A DNA stretch of 64,000 nt from JAAOII01 sp965207705 (GTDB taxonomy: Bacteria; Pseudomonadota; Gammaproteobacteria; CBDBNL01; JAAOII01), in contig OZ242292.1 in NCBI GenBank assembly GCA_965207705.1, forward strand, positions 930,001 through 994,000. The letters run 5' to 3'. The notes below the pieces were generated by a model that ran no database searches, had not been told where the DNA came from, and saw only the letters and a list, made by a program, of their open reading frames with translations. This document shows positions 38,501 through 48,500 of this stretch, in pieces (within the stretch, counting starts at the first letter, position 1; every line of letters starts with the position of its first letter). The translations under genes and the position numbers were made by a program.

Positions 38501-39976
38501 GACAGAGGCAAATCATTTATAATCAACACGGTCGAGACGTCTTTGCAGGGCAAGTTGTGCATTGCGGACAGAGGCAAATCATTTATAATCAATAGATACA
38601 ACGTTATATTTACATCATAGTTGTGCATTGCGGACAGAGGCAAATCATTTATAATAAGATGGCTTGGGGACAACAATGAGGAGCCAGTTGTGCATTGCGG
38701 ACAGAGGCAAATCATTTATAATCAGCGCGTATATCATCCTTACTCTTGATAGGTTGTGCATTGCGGACAGAGGCAAATCATTTATAATCCACGCCTGCCC
38801 TGTATAGCTTGTCCCAGAGTTGTGCATTGCGGACAGAGGCAAATCATTTATAATCATCCTTTGTTATGTCTCCTGCCTCTACTGGTTGTGCATTGCGGAC
38901 AGAGGCAAATCATTTATAATTCGCTTGCCCAATAGGATGCGTTAACTTCTGTTGTGCATTGCGGACAGAGGCAAATCATTTATAATCTTGAAACTTTTGT
39001 AATTCTTGCGATTCTTGTTGTGCATTGCGGACAGAGGCAAATCATTTATAATATAGACATGATTATTGAATGCACGTACATGGTTGTGCATTGCGGACAG
39101 AGGCAAATCATTTATAATGAAAGCGTAGAATATACGCTACCGAAACCGGTTGTGCATTGCGGACAGAGGCAAATCATTTATAATTATGAAATTCTGTCTA
39201 TACTCCTCCGAACTAGTTGTGCATTGCGGACAGAGGCAAATCATTTATAATTTTATAAATGCTTAGTTGTGTTGAAACATCGTTGTGCATTGCGGACAGA
39301 GGCAAATCATTTATAATGGGGTTGCACGACCCCACGAGGAAGCACCTGTTGTGCATTGCGGACAGAGGCAAATCATTTATAATATAGACGAAATTATAGA
39401 GATCACTTTGGAGGTTGTGCATTGCGGACAGAGGCAAATCATTTATAATAAGTGAGCGGATGAAGATCCAGTCGGGAAAGTTGTGCATTGCGGACAGAGG
39501 CAAATCATTTATAATCTATTCTATGCTACTAACACACACCTAGCAGTTGTGCATTGCGGACAGAGGCAAATCATTTATAATAATCTATCCCCGCGTTGCT
39601 TGGTGTGGTGTGTTGTGCATTGCGGACAGAGGCAAATCATTTATAATAAATCAAAGAAAACCGCACATCAATAGATGGTTGTGCATTGCGGACAGAGGCA
39701 AATCATTTATAATAGGGCGTAATAAACGGATAGGGCAGCAAGCGTTGTGCATTGCGGACAGAGGCAAATCATTTATAATGTATGAGACAGAAAAGAAGGC
39801 GAAAGGTGAGTTGTGCATTGCGGACAGAGGCAAATCATTTATAATGGCTCTTTCTACCTAGACAAGAAAGACACTGTTGTGCATTGCGGACAGAGGCAAA
39901 TCATTTATAATTATCCGCCAGAGAAGCCGCCTTGCTTGAGGTTGTGCATTGCGGACAGAGGCAAATCATTTATAAT

Positions 39977-40024
39977 ACATCTCTCGCAATTCCTTTATTG
40001 GCGGGAGGAAATTGCCTGTTCAAG
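39977..40024. promoter_or_regulatory. Candidate leader at the cas2-proximal array end
   Basis: Only 48 bp separate the last repeat from the cas2 stop. They hold an imperfect hairpin, GCAATT-CCT (39986-39994) with AGG-A-AATTGC (to about 40015). If addition is at this end, the leader is very short or extends into cas2. Confidence 0.35.
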
Positions 40025-40056
40025 TCAGAAAAAACTGATTTGTTCAGGCGGTTTTT
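40015..40056 (+). terminator. Terminator of array transcription, overlapping the cas2 3' end
   Basis: CCTGTTCAAGTCAG (40015-40028) pairs with CTGATTTGTTCAGG (40035-40048) except for a 2-nt internal loop, followed by CGGTTTTTC. The T-run exists only on the plus strand, so it stops rightward array transcription before it runs antisense through cas2. Confidence 0.55.
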
Positions 40057-40330
40057 CTGTCTCTTTGTCCTTTTTTCCGTAGAAAACATCCATTCTGCCA
40101 AACTGCTGATCTGTTATGGTAATGATTCTTACCTCTCCTTCTGCAGGTAATATACCTTTAATGCGTTTTTTATGAACTACAGCATTTTCTTCACTAGCAC
40201 AATGGCGGATATACACAGAAAATTGCATCATTACAAAGCCATCTTTCAATAATCCTTTACGAAAGTCCGTATAGGCACGTCTTGCCCGGGCTGTGTCAGT
40301 GGGCAAATCAAACATAGTTACTATCCACAT
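40025..40330 (-). CDS. cas2: CRISPR-associated endonuclease Cas2
   Basis: 101 residues from ATG 40330. The first strand MWIVTMFDLPTDT carries the conserved Asp; MMQFSVYIRHC and GEVRIITITDQQFGRMDVFYG are typical of type II Cas2. It bridges two Cas1 dimers during spacer integration. GGAGG precedes this ATG by 10 nt; an ATG nine codons upstream (40357) overlaps the cas1 stop but would add residues not seen in the family. Its last codons form part of the array terminator. Confidence 0.95.
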   Translation of the reverse strand: MWIVTMFDLPTDTARARRAYTDFRKGLLKDGFVMMQFSVYIRHCASEENAVVHKKRIKGILPAEGEVRIITITDQQFGRMDVFYGKKDKETEKPPEQISFF

Positions 40331-40353
40331 GGTTCTAAATCCTCCAAAAATTG

Positions 40354-41235
40354 TCATATCTTAGGTATTTGAATACTGTTTACTTCTCCCTCCAATGCTT
40401 TACTGATACTTGCCGTGTAATGATGCATAGCAACCATGAGGGGTAATCTTTGTTTTTCCATACTGCAATTCATACTAAGAGAACTTAATAATCTTGATTT
40501 AGTTTCATTATTAAGCTCAATATTTTTTTGTTGCTCTTGCAATATTTCATAAACTTTTATGTCTACCAGCGGACGTAAGGGTTCCATTAGGTCATCTGCT
40601 AAACAAAAGGTGTCGTATTGATTATGATGATGCACTCCAATTGAGGGGTGTAACCCACTCCCTACTATTGCTCTAGCACAAGCTGCGCGAATTATCGCAT
40701 AACCATAATTAAGTAGATGGTTAATATTGTGAGAGTCGTTTCCGCGACGGAATGATTTACCAAATAATTCTTGCCAGTAATAGCGAGCTGCCTTAGCTTC
40801 AACATTACCAGAATCTCCGCTACGAATTTGTGGAATAAGATTATTAAGATATTTGGGGTTTGCAGCAACGGACTCAAGTACTCTGGCTTGTGCCTTCACT
40901 TTTGCTTTGACTATTGATTGCCAGATTTTTTTCTGGGTTGGTTTAGCAGCATTACACTGGATTGATAATATTTTTGTTTGTAAAGTGTGTCCGCTTAATG
41001 GTAATAGAACTGCACTAGGCAAGTGCTTATTATCACACATAACCACTAAGGTATTATTCTTATAGCATTCGTTTAACACGCCCTGAGTACATATAATAGC
41101 GGGGTTATCCAAAATTAAAATACCTATATCCTCTACAGGGATAGTGTTTTCCTTATTATCTTGGGTTATAACAAGCTGGCTATTTTTTAGGGATAACTTA
41201 GCAGAATTACTTATATCTACTATCCGTTTAATCAT
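40354..41235 (-). CDS. cas1: CRISPR-associated integrase Cas1
   Basis: 293 residues, type II length. MIKRIVDISNSAKLSLKNSQ at the start, then the active-site Glu in NVEAKAARYYWQELFG, His in GLHPSIGVHHHNQYDTF and Asp in LADDLMEPLRPLVD. With Cas2 it inserts new spacers at the leader end. It lies 23 bp after cas9; cas2 follows at once. Confidence 0.96.
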   Translation of the reverse strand: MIKRIVDISNSAKLSLKNSQLVITQDNKENTIPVEDIGILILDNPAIICTQGVLNECYKNNTLVVMCDNKHLPSAVLLPLSGHTLQTKILSIQCNAAKPTQKKIWQSIVKAKVKAQARVLESVAANPKYLNNLIPQIRSGDSGNVEAKAARYYWQELFGKSFRRGNDSHNINHLLNYGYAIIRAACARAIVGSGLHPSIGVHHHNQYDTFCLADDLMEPLRPLVDIKVYEILQEQQKNIELNNETKSRLLSSLSMNCSMEKQRLPLMVAMHHYTASISKALEGEVNSIQIPKI

Positions 41236-41258
41236 ATATTATCTTATAACAACTTTTA

Positions 41259-44200
41259 TCAATCTGTTATTCCAAGGGGACCTACTTCAATTTTCTGTGT
41301 TTTATCGGGCAGAGTATTCACTGCCTTCTTAATATAACCCTGTTTGTTATCCTCTACTGAGGAAACGCTGTGATGTCTAAAATATATGGCATCACTGCTA
41401 TGGGTCATTTTTTGCACCCGATAAAAGGGTAGCCCTAACTTTAAATCAATTTTTCCATCATCTTCAGGGAATTGAAGAATATCATTCATGGAAAGGGCCA
41501 TCCAGAATTTCCATTCTCCTTGCCAATGTTTGTCAGGGTTTTTATCTATTAGAGGTATTCGCTGCACAGCTCTTCTTGCTGCTTCAAACATACTTATAAA
41601 ACGTCCTCTCTTTTTAATCTCGCCTTCTGCATTTACCATGCGAAATATTTCCACATGATGATTACTGCCTGTTTTAACTGTCTTGTTTCCTTTATTAAGG
41701 GAAATAATAGATGCTTTATTGATTATTTCAGCTACCCTTAGAAACTTAATGATTTCTTTCTCTTTCCCCTTCTTATTTAATTGTTTGGGGGGATCGGTGT
41801 TTAGAGCATCTTTTATATTATCTTTGTGCTCACTAGCCCATTTTTTCAATGAATCATGTATTTGTTTGTCTGCTATCCATTTACCATTACCAGGAGACCA
41901 TTCGCCATCTATATACTTAATAAGAGTACTTAAATTATCTTTTAAATTCTTTCTAACAACATAGCATCTATGGGCTATAGCAATTGTCTTTAGGTCTCTA
42001 CCGCTAGGTGAAAAAGGTAATTTCCTATCTTTAGGTTTTTGTTTCAAACTATCTTTTACCCAATTTGTCAGTATGTTACGGATATTTTCACCTATTATCC
42101 ATGCCCCCTCGCCATCTATGTATGCATCATTCATAAGATATTTTTGTATATCTTTCAGGCACTGGTTCTCCTTAGGTTTTATCTCCATTTTTGTTACATA
42201 ATGAGATTTACTAAATATAGTATCTTTATGTAACACACCTGAAACTTTTCGAGCAAGCGCATGGGAAACCACTGTGTTATGTAATTTATTCTTAACAAAA
42301 TCAGGGACATCTTTCTTTTTTATCTCCCATGAATCTGGCATGGAAAAATCCGGTGGCTTTTTGGCGGTGTGTGCTCGACGTTGTTGATAATGTTTGGTTA
42401 ATCTTTGTAGAGTTCCATGGTCTGTTAAAGCAATGACCAAAGCATCGACAGCATGATGACGATGGTCTCTGCGATTCTTCGTTTTCTTACTCTGCTCCAC
42501 ATCATATTCCATGATGCTATCAGCATTCTCCTCCAATTGTGCTCCCATTTCATCATCAGGATGCCTAGGCAGTAATTCGTTAATACCCCACTTATGCCTT
42601 AGTTCTGATGTTGCTCCCCCTTTGGACACCTGAACTTTTATTCCGCTACGTTGCAACATGCTTTTACAAGCAGTGGCGATATAAGTTGTATCTCTAAGTT
42701 GACTCTGAGAAAAATCTTCAACCGTACCTGGCTTAAAATCTTCTCTTAGAATACGTTTTTTCTTATATTCAGGCATGCGGCTAAAATGGTTAGCTTTTTC
42801 CATATTATGAATTATGTGATCCCAGCGTTCTGTTTTGCCCCAAGTGTCATAAGGTGTTCCGCCTCTCTTTTCCTGATTACAACTTTTGCAGCATACTACC
42901 ATATTCAAGTAGTTATCTCTGAAACTATTTTGCGGCAAAATATGATCTATCTCTGCATCACTAAACAATGATCCGAAACTAATTGCTGAACTACAGTAGG
43001 GACAATAATTGGCTTGTTCATTTTTCCAGAGTTTATATTTTCGCCTATCCTTTGGTTTAGTGTATAAATATCCATGATTATTCCTTCCCATTGCTACACT
43101 AGGAATATTTTTAGCTCTAAATGCCTCTATAATTTCTTTGTCTGCTTCCGCGTTGTTTTTTCTATTAATTTCTTGTGATGTTTGCATTTCCTTCCTATGA
43201 GCTTTAGATCTTTTCATTTCACGCGCCAACTCAACTCTTATAACAGCAGGAGCTCCATACTTATGATAAATAGAGTTAATAACTTTACGGATTTCAAACA
43301 GCGCTTTCTGAACTATCGGATTAGCAATGTTATCTATATCGGTGACATCAAGTGGAAGTCCATTTTTCTTTGCTCCTATTAACTCTTCATAGAATCCAGC
43401 TGATTCACAAGCATCATAATAACTCTTTCCTTCTCGCAAATATTTCAATAATTTAGTTATAACAGGAGAACAATGTTTCGCATAACTATTATCATGAAAT
43501 TCCGCTACCGCCAAATGAAATGCCTCTTTATTGTAGCCAACCGTTAATTTCCAGTGCCCACATAACCGTTTATATAATCCCACTTTATCTTCTATGGTTA
43601 GCATATCAGTTACCAACTGATTCTTTTCTTCCTGACTATAACTTCCCCATTTGTTTACGCCGATAATATCTGATATTACCTTAGCAGCTCTATTTCCTAC
43701 AAGTCCTGATGCAGTAAAAGATTTTTTGTAACTTTCTGTATCATTTCCTTCATCCAAGCCAGGTTTAAAATTTAAACCTTTTTTATCTGATCCTATAATT
43801 CCTGCTACTTCTTTCCAAGAAATATTTCCTCGTTCATTAAGGCGTGAAACATCATTAGCTACTTCATAAAGTTCTTCTCTTATATCTTCATCTAACGACT
43901 TCCCCTTAATCTGAATATGATTAATAACCTGGCGGATACGATATTCTTGGAACTCCAGGGTGGCTTTATGGATTCTTTTCTTTGAAGGCATAAAAGAACA
44001 TTTACCTACTTTCCCCTTCTGGCTTTTCAATGGGTTTTGAAAAAATATTTGGTACTTAATATCTTTTATTAATTGAGCATTGAGTATAGGTTTAAACTTC
44101 TTATATTTGCTTTGTGCCTCCCAGATTTTGTCAAACTCTGCTTTATACATGGCGCGTTCAGCGTAAAAACCCTCTCTTATAATTAGCTCTTTACCCTCTT

Positions 44201-45005
44201 TAGTAGTTTTAGTTTTATTTTCTCCATAACGGGTAATTCTATTGAGAGACATCCCACTATCTTGTGATTCTTGCCAAATATATTCTGCAAGGGTTTTATC
44301 TTTAAGCTTATTTCGTAATAATGCTAAGCCGCCCAGTACTTTCCCTAATTCTTTCTTATCATCAGTATTGGACTTATCATCTGCTTCATTGTATTCTTCA
44401 TTTATACTTCCTGCATCCAAATCAGGGTTTTCATGCAAATATTCTAAAAGATTTCTATATTTAATTCCACGATTACTTAGATAACCCCTGCGTCTTTGAA
44501 GATGATAAAGCGCTCTGCCTAACTCGTATGGCTGCAACTCTATCTCTAATGCCATTGCTCTGATAGCAAACGGGCTAATATGATTAATTTCTTGTTGAGA
44601 CCATCCCTTACTCCATTTTTTCTTAAGAACACGAACCGCAAAATTTTTGTCTATGTCACTAAGAACCTTATTTCTATCTTCCTCATCCATAGAAGGGAAG
44701 TTATCAGGTAATAATCCATTTTCGGCAAGAATTTCCTCTAATGAGCGTCGTCTTTCCTGTAACCTCTGGATGCCTCTTCTTGCTCCCCTTGCTTCTCTTC
44801 TTTTTTTGTTTTTAGGTTCAGCGCTCTTACTATCTAGCATTTGAGGGAATATCCGAGAGTTTAAGGCAAGACAAGTTAAAGGGAGATAACGTTCAGTTAT
44901 CCTCTCGCCCTTCTTAATTTTTTCTACCTTACATGGAACTACAGCCCAACCAATGGAGTTGGTGCCTATGTCAAGTCCCAAAATAAAATCTTCGCGTTTT
45001 TTCAT
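41259..45005 (-). CDS. cas9: CRISPR effector nuclease Cas9 (type II-C)
   Basis: 1248 residues. RuvC-I LGLDIGTNSIGWAVV with catalytic D12; Arg-rich bridge helix (RREARGARRGIQRLQERRR, about 69-88); helical recognition lobe to about 580; RuvC-II IRVELAREMKR with E592; HNH with D687-H688 (EIDHILPQ), and two CxxC pairs (C668/C671, C706/C709) that should bind zinc; RuvC-III HRHHAVDAL with H851 and D854; C-terminal PAM-interacting region from about 950. All catalytic residues are present. The operon cas9-cas1-cas2 without csn2 or cas4 defines II-C; the length exceeds the roughly 1000-1100 usual for II-C. It cuts DNA guided by crRNA:tracrRNA. No Shine-Dalgarno is seen before the ATG. Confidence 0.98.
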   Translation of the reverse strand: MKKREDFILGLDIGTNSIGWAVVPCKVEKIKKGERITERYLPLTCLALNSRIFPQMLDSKSAEPKNKKRREARGARRGIQRLQERRRSLEEILAENGLLPDNFPSMDEEDRNKVLSDIDKNFAVRVLKKKWSKGWSQQEINHISPFAIRAMALEIELQPYELGRALYHLQRRRGYLSNRGIKYRNLLEYLHENPDLDAGSINEEYNEADDKSNTDDKKELGKVLGGLALLRNKLKDKTLAEYIWQESQDSGMSLNRITRYGENKTKTTKEGKELIIREGFYAERAMYKAEFDKIWEAQSKYKKFKPILNAQLIKDIKYQIFFQNPLKSQKGKVGKCSFMPSKKRIHKATLEFQEYRIRQVINHIQIKGKSLDEDIREELYEVANDVSRLNERGNISWKEVAGIIGSDKKGLNFKPGLDEGNDTESYKKSFTASGLVGNRAAKVISDIIGVNKWGSYSQEEKNQLVTDMLTIEDKVGLYKRLCGHWKLTVGYNKEAFHLAVAEFHDNSYAKHCSPVITKLLKYLREGKSYYDACESAGFYEELIGAKKNGLPLDVTDIDNIANPIVQKALFEIRKVINSIYHKYGAPAVIRVELAREMKRSKAHRKEMQTSQEINRKNNAEADKEIIEAFRAKNIPSVAMGRNNHGYLYTKPKDRRKYKLWKNEQANYCPYCSSAISFGSLFSDAEIDHILPQNSFRDNYLNMVVCCKSCNQEKRGGTPYDTWGKTERWDHIIHNMEKANHFSRMPEYKKKRILREDFKPGTVEDFSQSQLRDTTYIATACKSMLQRSGIKVQVSKGGATSELRHKWGINELLPRHPDDEMGAQLEENADSIMEYDVEQSKKTKNRRDHRHHAVDALVIALTDHGTLQRLTKHYQQRRAHTAKKPPDFSMPDSWEIKKKDVPDFVKNKLHNTVVSHALARKVSGVLHKDTIFSKSHYVTKMEIKPKENQCLKDIQKYLMNDAYIDGEGAWIIGENIRNILTNWVKDSLKQKPKDRKLPFSPSGRDLKTIAIAHRCYVVRKNLKDNLSTLIKYIDGEWSPGNGKWIADKQIHDSLKKWASEHKDNIKDALNTDPPKQLNKKGKEKEIIKFLRVAEIINKASIISLNKGNKTVKTGSNHHVEIFRMVNAEGEIKKRGRFISMFEAARRAVQRIPLIDKNPDKHWQGEWKFWMALSMNDILQFPEDDGKIDLKLGLPFYRVQKMTHSSDAIYFRHHSVSSVEDNKQGYIKKAVNTLPDKTQKIEVGPLGITD

Positions 45006-45095
45006 AGGATTATATTGTACTTAGAGTTATAGATTTATAAATTTTTATTATTATAAAACAATTATCAGTTTATTGATTTAAATAATACAAAAATA

Positions 45096-45124
45096 TTGAT
45101 TTATTATTAATGTTCTATTATAAT
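45096..45124 (+). promoter_or_regulatory. tracrRNA promoter
   Basis: TTGATT (45096-45101), 17-bp spacer, TATAAT (45119-45124). It predicts a transcript start at about 45131, exactly where the anti-repeat begins. Divergent from cas9 (start 45005). Confidence 0.75.
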
Positions 45125-45130
45125 GAACAT

Positions 45131-45248
45131 ATTATAAATGGTTTGCCTGCTGCGCTTTTCACAAAAAGTATCTAATACGTAGGCAATGCCCTTCGGGGCA
45201 CCCTTAATGCCTCTGCTTGCAGCTTTGCTAGTAAGTAGGGGCTTTTTT
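45131..45248 (+). ncRNA. tracrRNA
   Basis: About 118 nt. The anti-repeat ATTATAAATGGTTTGCC pairs with the 3' half of the plus-strand CRISPR repeat (one G-T pair), and CACAA at 45160-45164 with TTGTG near its start, leaving a central bulge. Then a small hairpin GTAT-CTA-ATAC (45168-45178), a TGCCC-TTCG-GGGCA hairpin (45187-45200) and a terminator. The layout (anti-repeat, nexus-like hairpin, terminal hairpins) is that of type II tracrRNAs. Pairing fixes the direction of both tracrRNA and crRNA as rightward. Confidence 0.88.
45209..45248 (+). terminator. tracrRNA intrinsic terminator
   Basis: GCCTCTGCTT (45209-45218) pairs over ten positions with AAGTAGGGGC (45233-45242), followed by TTTTTT. 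Confidence 0.8.
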
Positions 45249-45544
45249 ATTTTAAATAGTAAATTATTAGGAATTTCTTATACTGAGTATAATTGCTAAT
45301 ATATATCCACAAGAAAATAATTCCTCTCGTATATTACAAAAGTTATTAACCTCCTCTGCAGAAGAAGTATAATTCCCAACACAATCCATAGGAACAAAAA
45401 TTGAAATTCTTGTAATATAATGTAATATAATAGTTCTAAAATGTATACACTTTTTAAATAATCTTACTCACTAATAAATATGTTAGTTTTAGGGAATTTG
45501 TGTACGTATGGATATAAGGCAATTACAATTAAAGTTTTATTCTA
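45249..45544. other. Intergenic region between tracrRNA and purL
   Basis: 296 bp, AT-rich, no ORF. It holds a short inverted repeat TTATAC-TGA-GTATAA near 45280 and a tandem TGTAATATAA at 45411-45430 that includes two TATAAT boxes (45416, 45426), plausible purL promoter sites with a leader of over 100 nt. Nothing else seen. Confidence 0.4.
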
Positions 45545-48500
45545 ATGAGTCGCAAGGGTTTGGCTACTAAGCCAAATAAACAATCACGCACCGAGATTAT
45601 TTTTGATGAAGAGGGAGTGTCAAGTGAAGAGCTGAGTCTTAAAATTGCCTTACCAGCATCTAAATCAGGTAAGGGCGATAAGGTGAAATCAATTTATACT
45701 GCGACTCGCTATGAGTTCTTTTTCCTTCATCCAGATCATCCTTTTAATGAGCAAGAAAAGGAACAACTGAAAGGATTATTATTCAATGCAAATATTGTTG
45801 CGAAAATACCTGTTAATAACGATAATGATCCATATCACAACTGGGAGACAACCCGTATCTCTAAAAATAATATCTTTTATGTGGCGCCAAGGCGCGGCAC
45901 TCGTTCTCCCTGGTCAAGTAATACACAGGCCATCCTTGAGGATATTTTCCCTTCACTAAAAGATTGGGTTGGCGGAAGGTTAATTGAAAGAGGTTATAAA
46001 TATGTGATTGCTGGTTCAGTGGGAGAGAATATAGACGAGTTGAAAGCTTTGGCATGCGATAAGATGATTCAAGAAATATTATCCAGCAAAAAACTGGAGG
46101 AATATTTTACTGATAGCCGCACTAACAAGGATTTAAGGCATGTCAATATGGACGATACTGATAAGGTGCGGATTGCCAATAGAGAATGGGGATTGGCGAT
46201 TAGTGAGGATGAGCTGGAGTATCTACGTAAGGTTTATCGCAAGCTCAAACGCCATGCCACAGATGCAGAGTTGATGCTGTTTGCCCAACTTAATTCAGAA
46301 CATTGTCGCCATAAAATCTTTAACGCTTATATAAACATGAACGATATGGCGGCTAAATCTTTATACTCTAATGGTCATAAGCCATCAGAATACCCAGAGA
46401 TGCTTAGCGCAATATCAAAAATAGACGGCGGTGATACTAACTCTACAATGTTTGACCTCATTAAAAAAACTAGTCGGAAATCTCCTGACGGTTTAGTTTC
46501 TGCATACACGGATAATGCAGCTATCTTCGCCACTGCGAAGGTGTCTGCATTCAATCGTTATAAGGGAGATAGCGCTAGTGAATATCAGCATAGAAAACAG
46601 AATCGTCATCTAATATTCAAAGCTGAAACCCACAATCATCCTACCTTTGTATCTCCCTTCCCAGGGGCTGCCACTGGAGTTGGTGGAGAGATAAGAGATG
46701 AGATTGCCTGCGGCATTGGGGGTAGGACCAAAGCTGGATTTGCTGGTTTTAGTGTATCCGATTTACTGTTGGATAGTAATAATTATAATTGGGAACAGGA
46801 CTTTGGTTGCCCTTTTGGCAAGGCAACGGCGCAGCAGATAATGTTGGAGGCACCCTTAGGGAGTAGTCACTATGCTAATGAATTCGGCAGGCCAACCTTG
46901 GCGGGATACTTTCGCACTCTAAGTTGTGAGAGAAATGGAGTCAAATATGGCTATCATAAACCAATTATGCTTGCCGGTGGGTGGGGAGAGATTAGCGACG
47001 ACCAAGCTATCAAGCCAGAGGAAATTGATGAGGGGGCACATTTAGTACTTATGGGTGAACCTGCTTTGCGCATTGGGGTTGGTGGTGGCTCAGTATCTTC
47101 CCTTAAAAGTAGAGTGAGTAAGAAAAGTGTGAAGCTAGATTTTGCTTCGGTGCAACGTGATAATGCGGAGATGGAAAAGAAATGCGCCGAAGCAATTGAG
47201 GCCTGCTCGCGCCAGGGGGATAAAAACCCAATTGTTTTTATACACGATTTGGGGGCGGGAGGGCTTGGCAATGCAGTGGCGGAACTGTTGAAGGATGGCA
47301 AATGTGGTGGCGATGTTGTGCTGAGTAAGATTCCTATTTACGATTATTCTATGTCTCCTGCTGAGGTGTGGAGTAATGAGAGCCAAGAAAGATTTTTGCT
47401 TGCGGTGGATCCAGCACGCTTGGATGATTTTGATAAAATCTGCCAGCGCGAGAATGCTCCCTATAAAGTAATAGGCACAACTAATAAGGGAGGGCAACTA
47501 CGACTGAAGCGACTGAGACAAGAGGATAACAAGGATAATAAAGAAGATAGTCAAAATACCGATGCTATCAACTTGCCCCTTGACACGCTATTTCCTAAAA
47601 CGCCTAAGAAAATAACCGCTACTTATATACCAGTTGAAACCAAAGATTTTGAGCCGCCAAACATTAGCGAGATTAGCGAGATTAATGAGTATGCAGAGAA
47701 GGTGTTGCAGTTGCCAGCAGTGGCAAGCAAGGGTTTTCTAATCACCATTGGTGACAGGTTTGTTGGCGGGCTGACGGCGCAGGAACAGATGGCTGGTCCC
47801 TGGCAAGTGCCAATCAATGATTATGCCGCCACTTTGGCGGACTTTAGCGGGTTTAGCGGTGAGGCGGCGGCAATTGGTGAGCGCACTCCTTTGGCAATTC
47901 TCAATCCCAAAGCGGCGGTGCGTATGGCATTGGCAGAGGTGATAACTAATTTGGCTGCCAGCGGCATAGAGAAACTGCAGGATATAAAACTATGTGCCAA
48001 CTGGATGGCTGCCAGCAACGAGGATGGTCAGATGGCGAATCTCTATGAGGGGGTGAGAACTTTAACTGAAGAAATGTGTCAGGAGTTAGGGCTTGCTATA
48101 CCGGTTGGCAAGGATTCTTTATTTATGTCTGCTTCCTGGGATAAGCAAAATGTTATATCGCCTCTGTCTTTAATAATGAGTGGGCTGGCGCCACTAACAG
48201 ATGTCAGGTTGGGGGTTGACCCACTATTACATACCGACACTTATAAAAATATTGGCGGCGACAACTCGCTATTGCATACCGACACTTATAAAAACACTAG
48301 TGCTGACAATTCACTATTACATACCGACACTTATAAAAATATGCTGCCTGCCTTATGGCTGGTTAGCACACGGCATGGCAGTAATCGCCTTGGGGGTTCG
48401 GCGCTGGCGCAAGTGATGCAGCAATGGGAGGGGGAAACTGCGGATATAGAGTCGCCCAAAGATATTGCAAACTTCTTTTCTTTTGTTAGCGGCGCAGTGC

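Larger units (their letters stand above)
29713..39976 (+). CRISPR. Type II-C CRISPR array, about 156 repeats
   Basis: 36-bp repeat starting GTTGTGCATTGCGG, middle ACAGAGGCAAAT, end CATTTATAAT; spacers 30 bp, a few 29-31. From first to last repeat (10,264 bp) a 66-bp period gives about 156 repeats and 155 spacers. Nearly all repeats are identical. The leftmost (29713-29748) differs at three positions (GTTATGAATTGCGGATAG) and one near 30438 at one (ACAGAAGC), so the left end is likely the old trailer and the right end, next to cas2, the site of addition. The tracrRNA anti-repeat pairs with the plus-strand repeat, so crRNAs read rightward. ORFs across the array are repeat translations, not genes. 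Confidence 0.99.

Noticed and set aside
29980..39861. Dozens of 60-130 residue ORFs across the array, with LCIADRGKSFII or VVHCGQRQIIYN
   Set aside because: These are translations of the CRISPR repeat in different frames and of spacers; no independent gene signal.
41259..45005. Type II-B assignment for the large Cas9
   Set aside because: No cas4 and cas1/cas2 follow in II-C order; length alone is not enough.
45009..45014. Minus-strand TATAAT as the cas9 promoter
   Set aside because: It lies only 3 nt from the ATG and the -35 region is poor; a start there would cut into the coding sequence.
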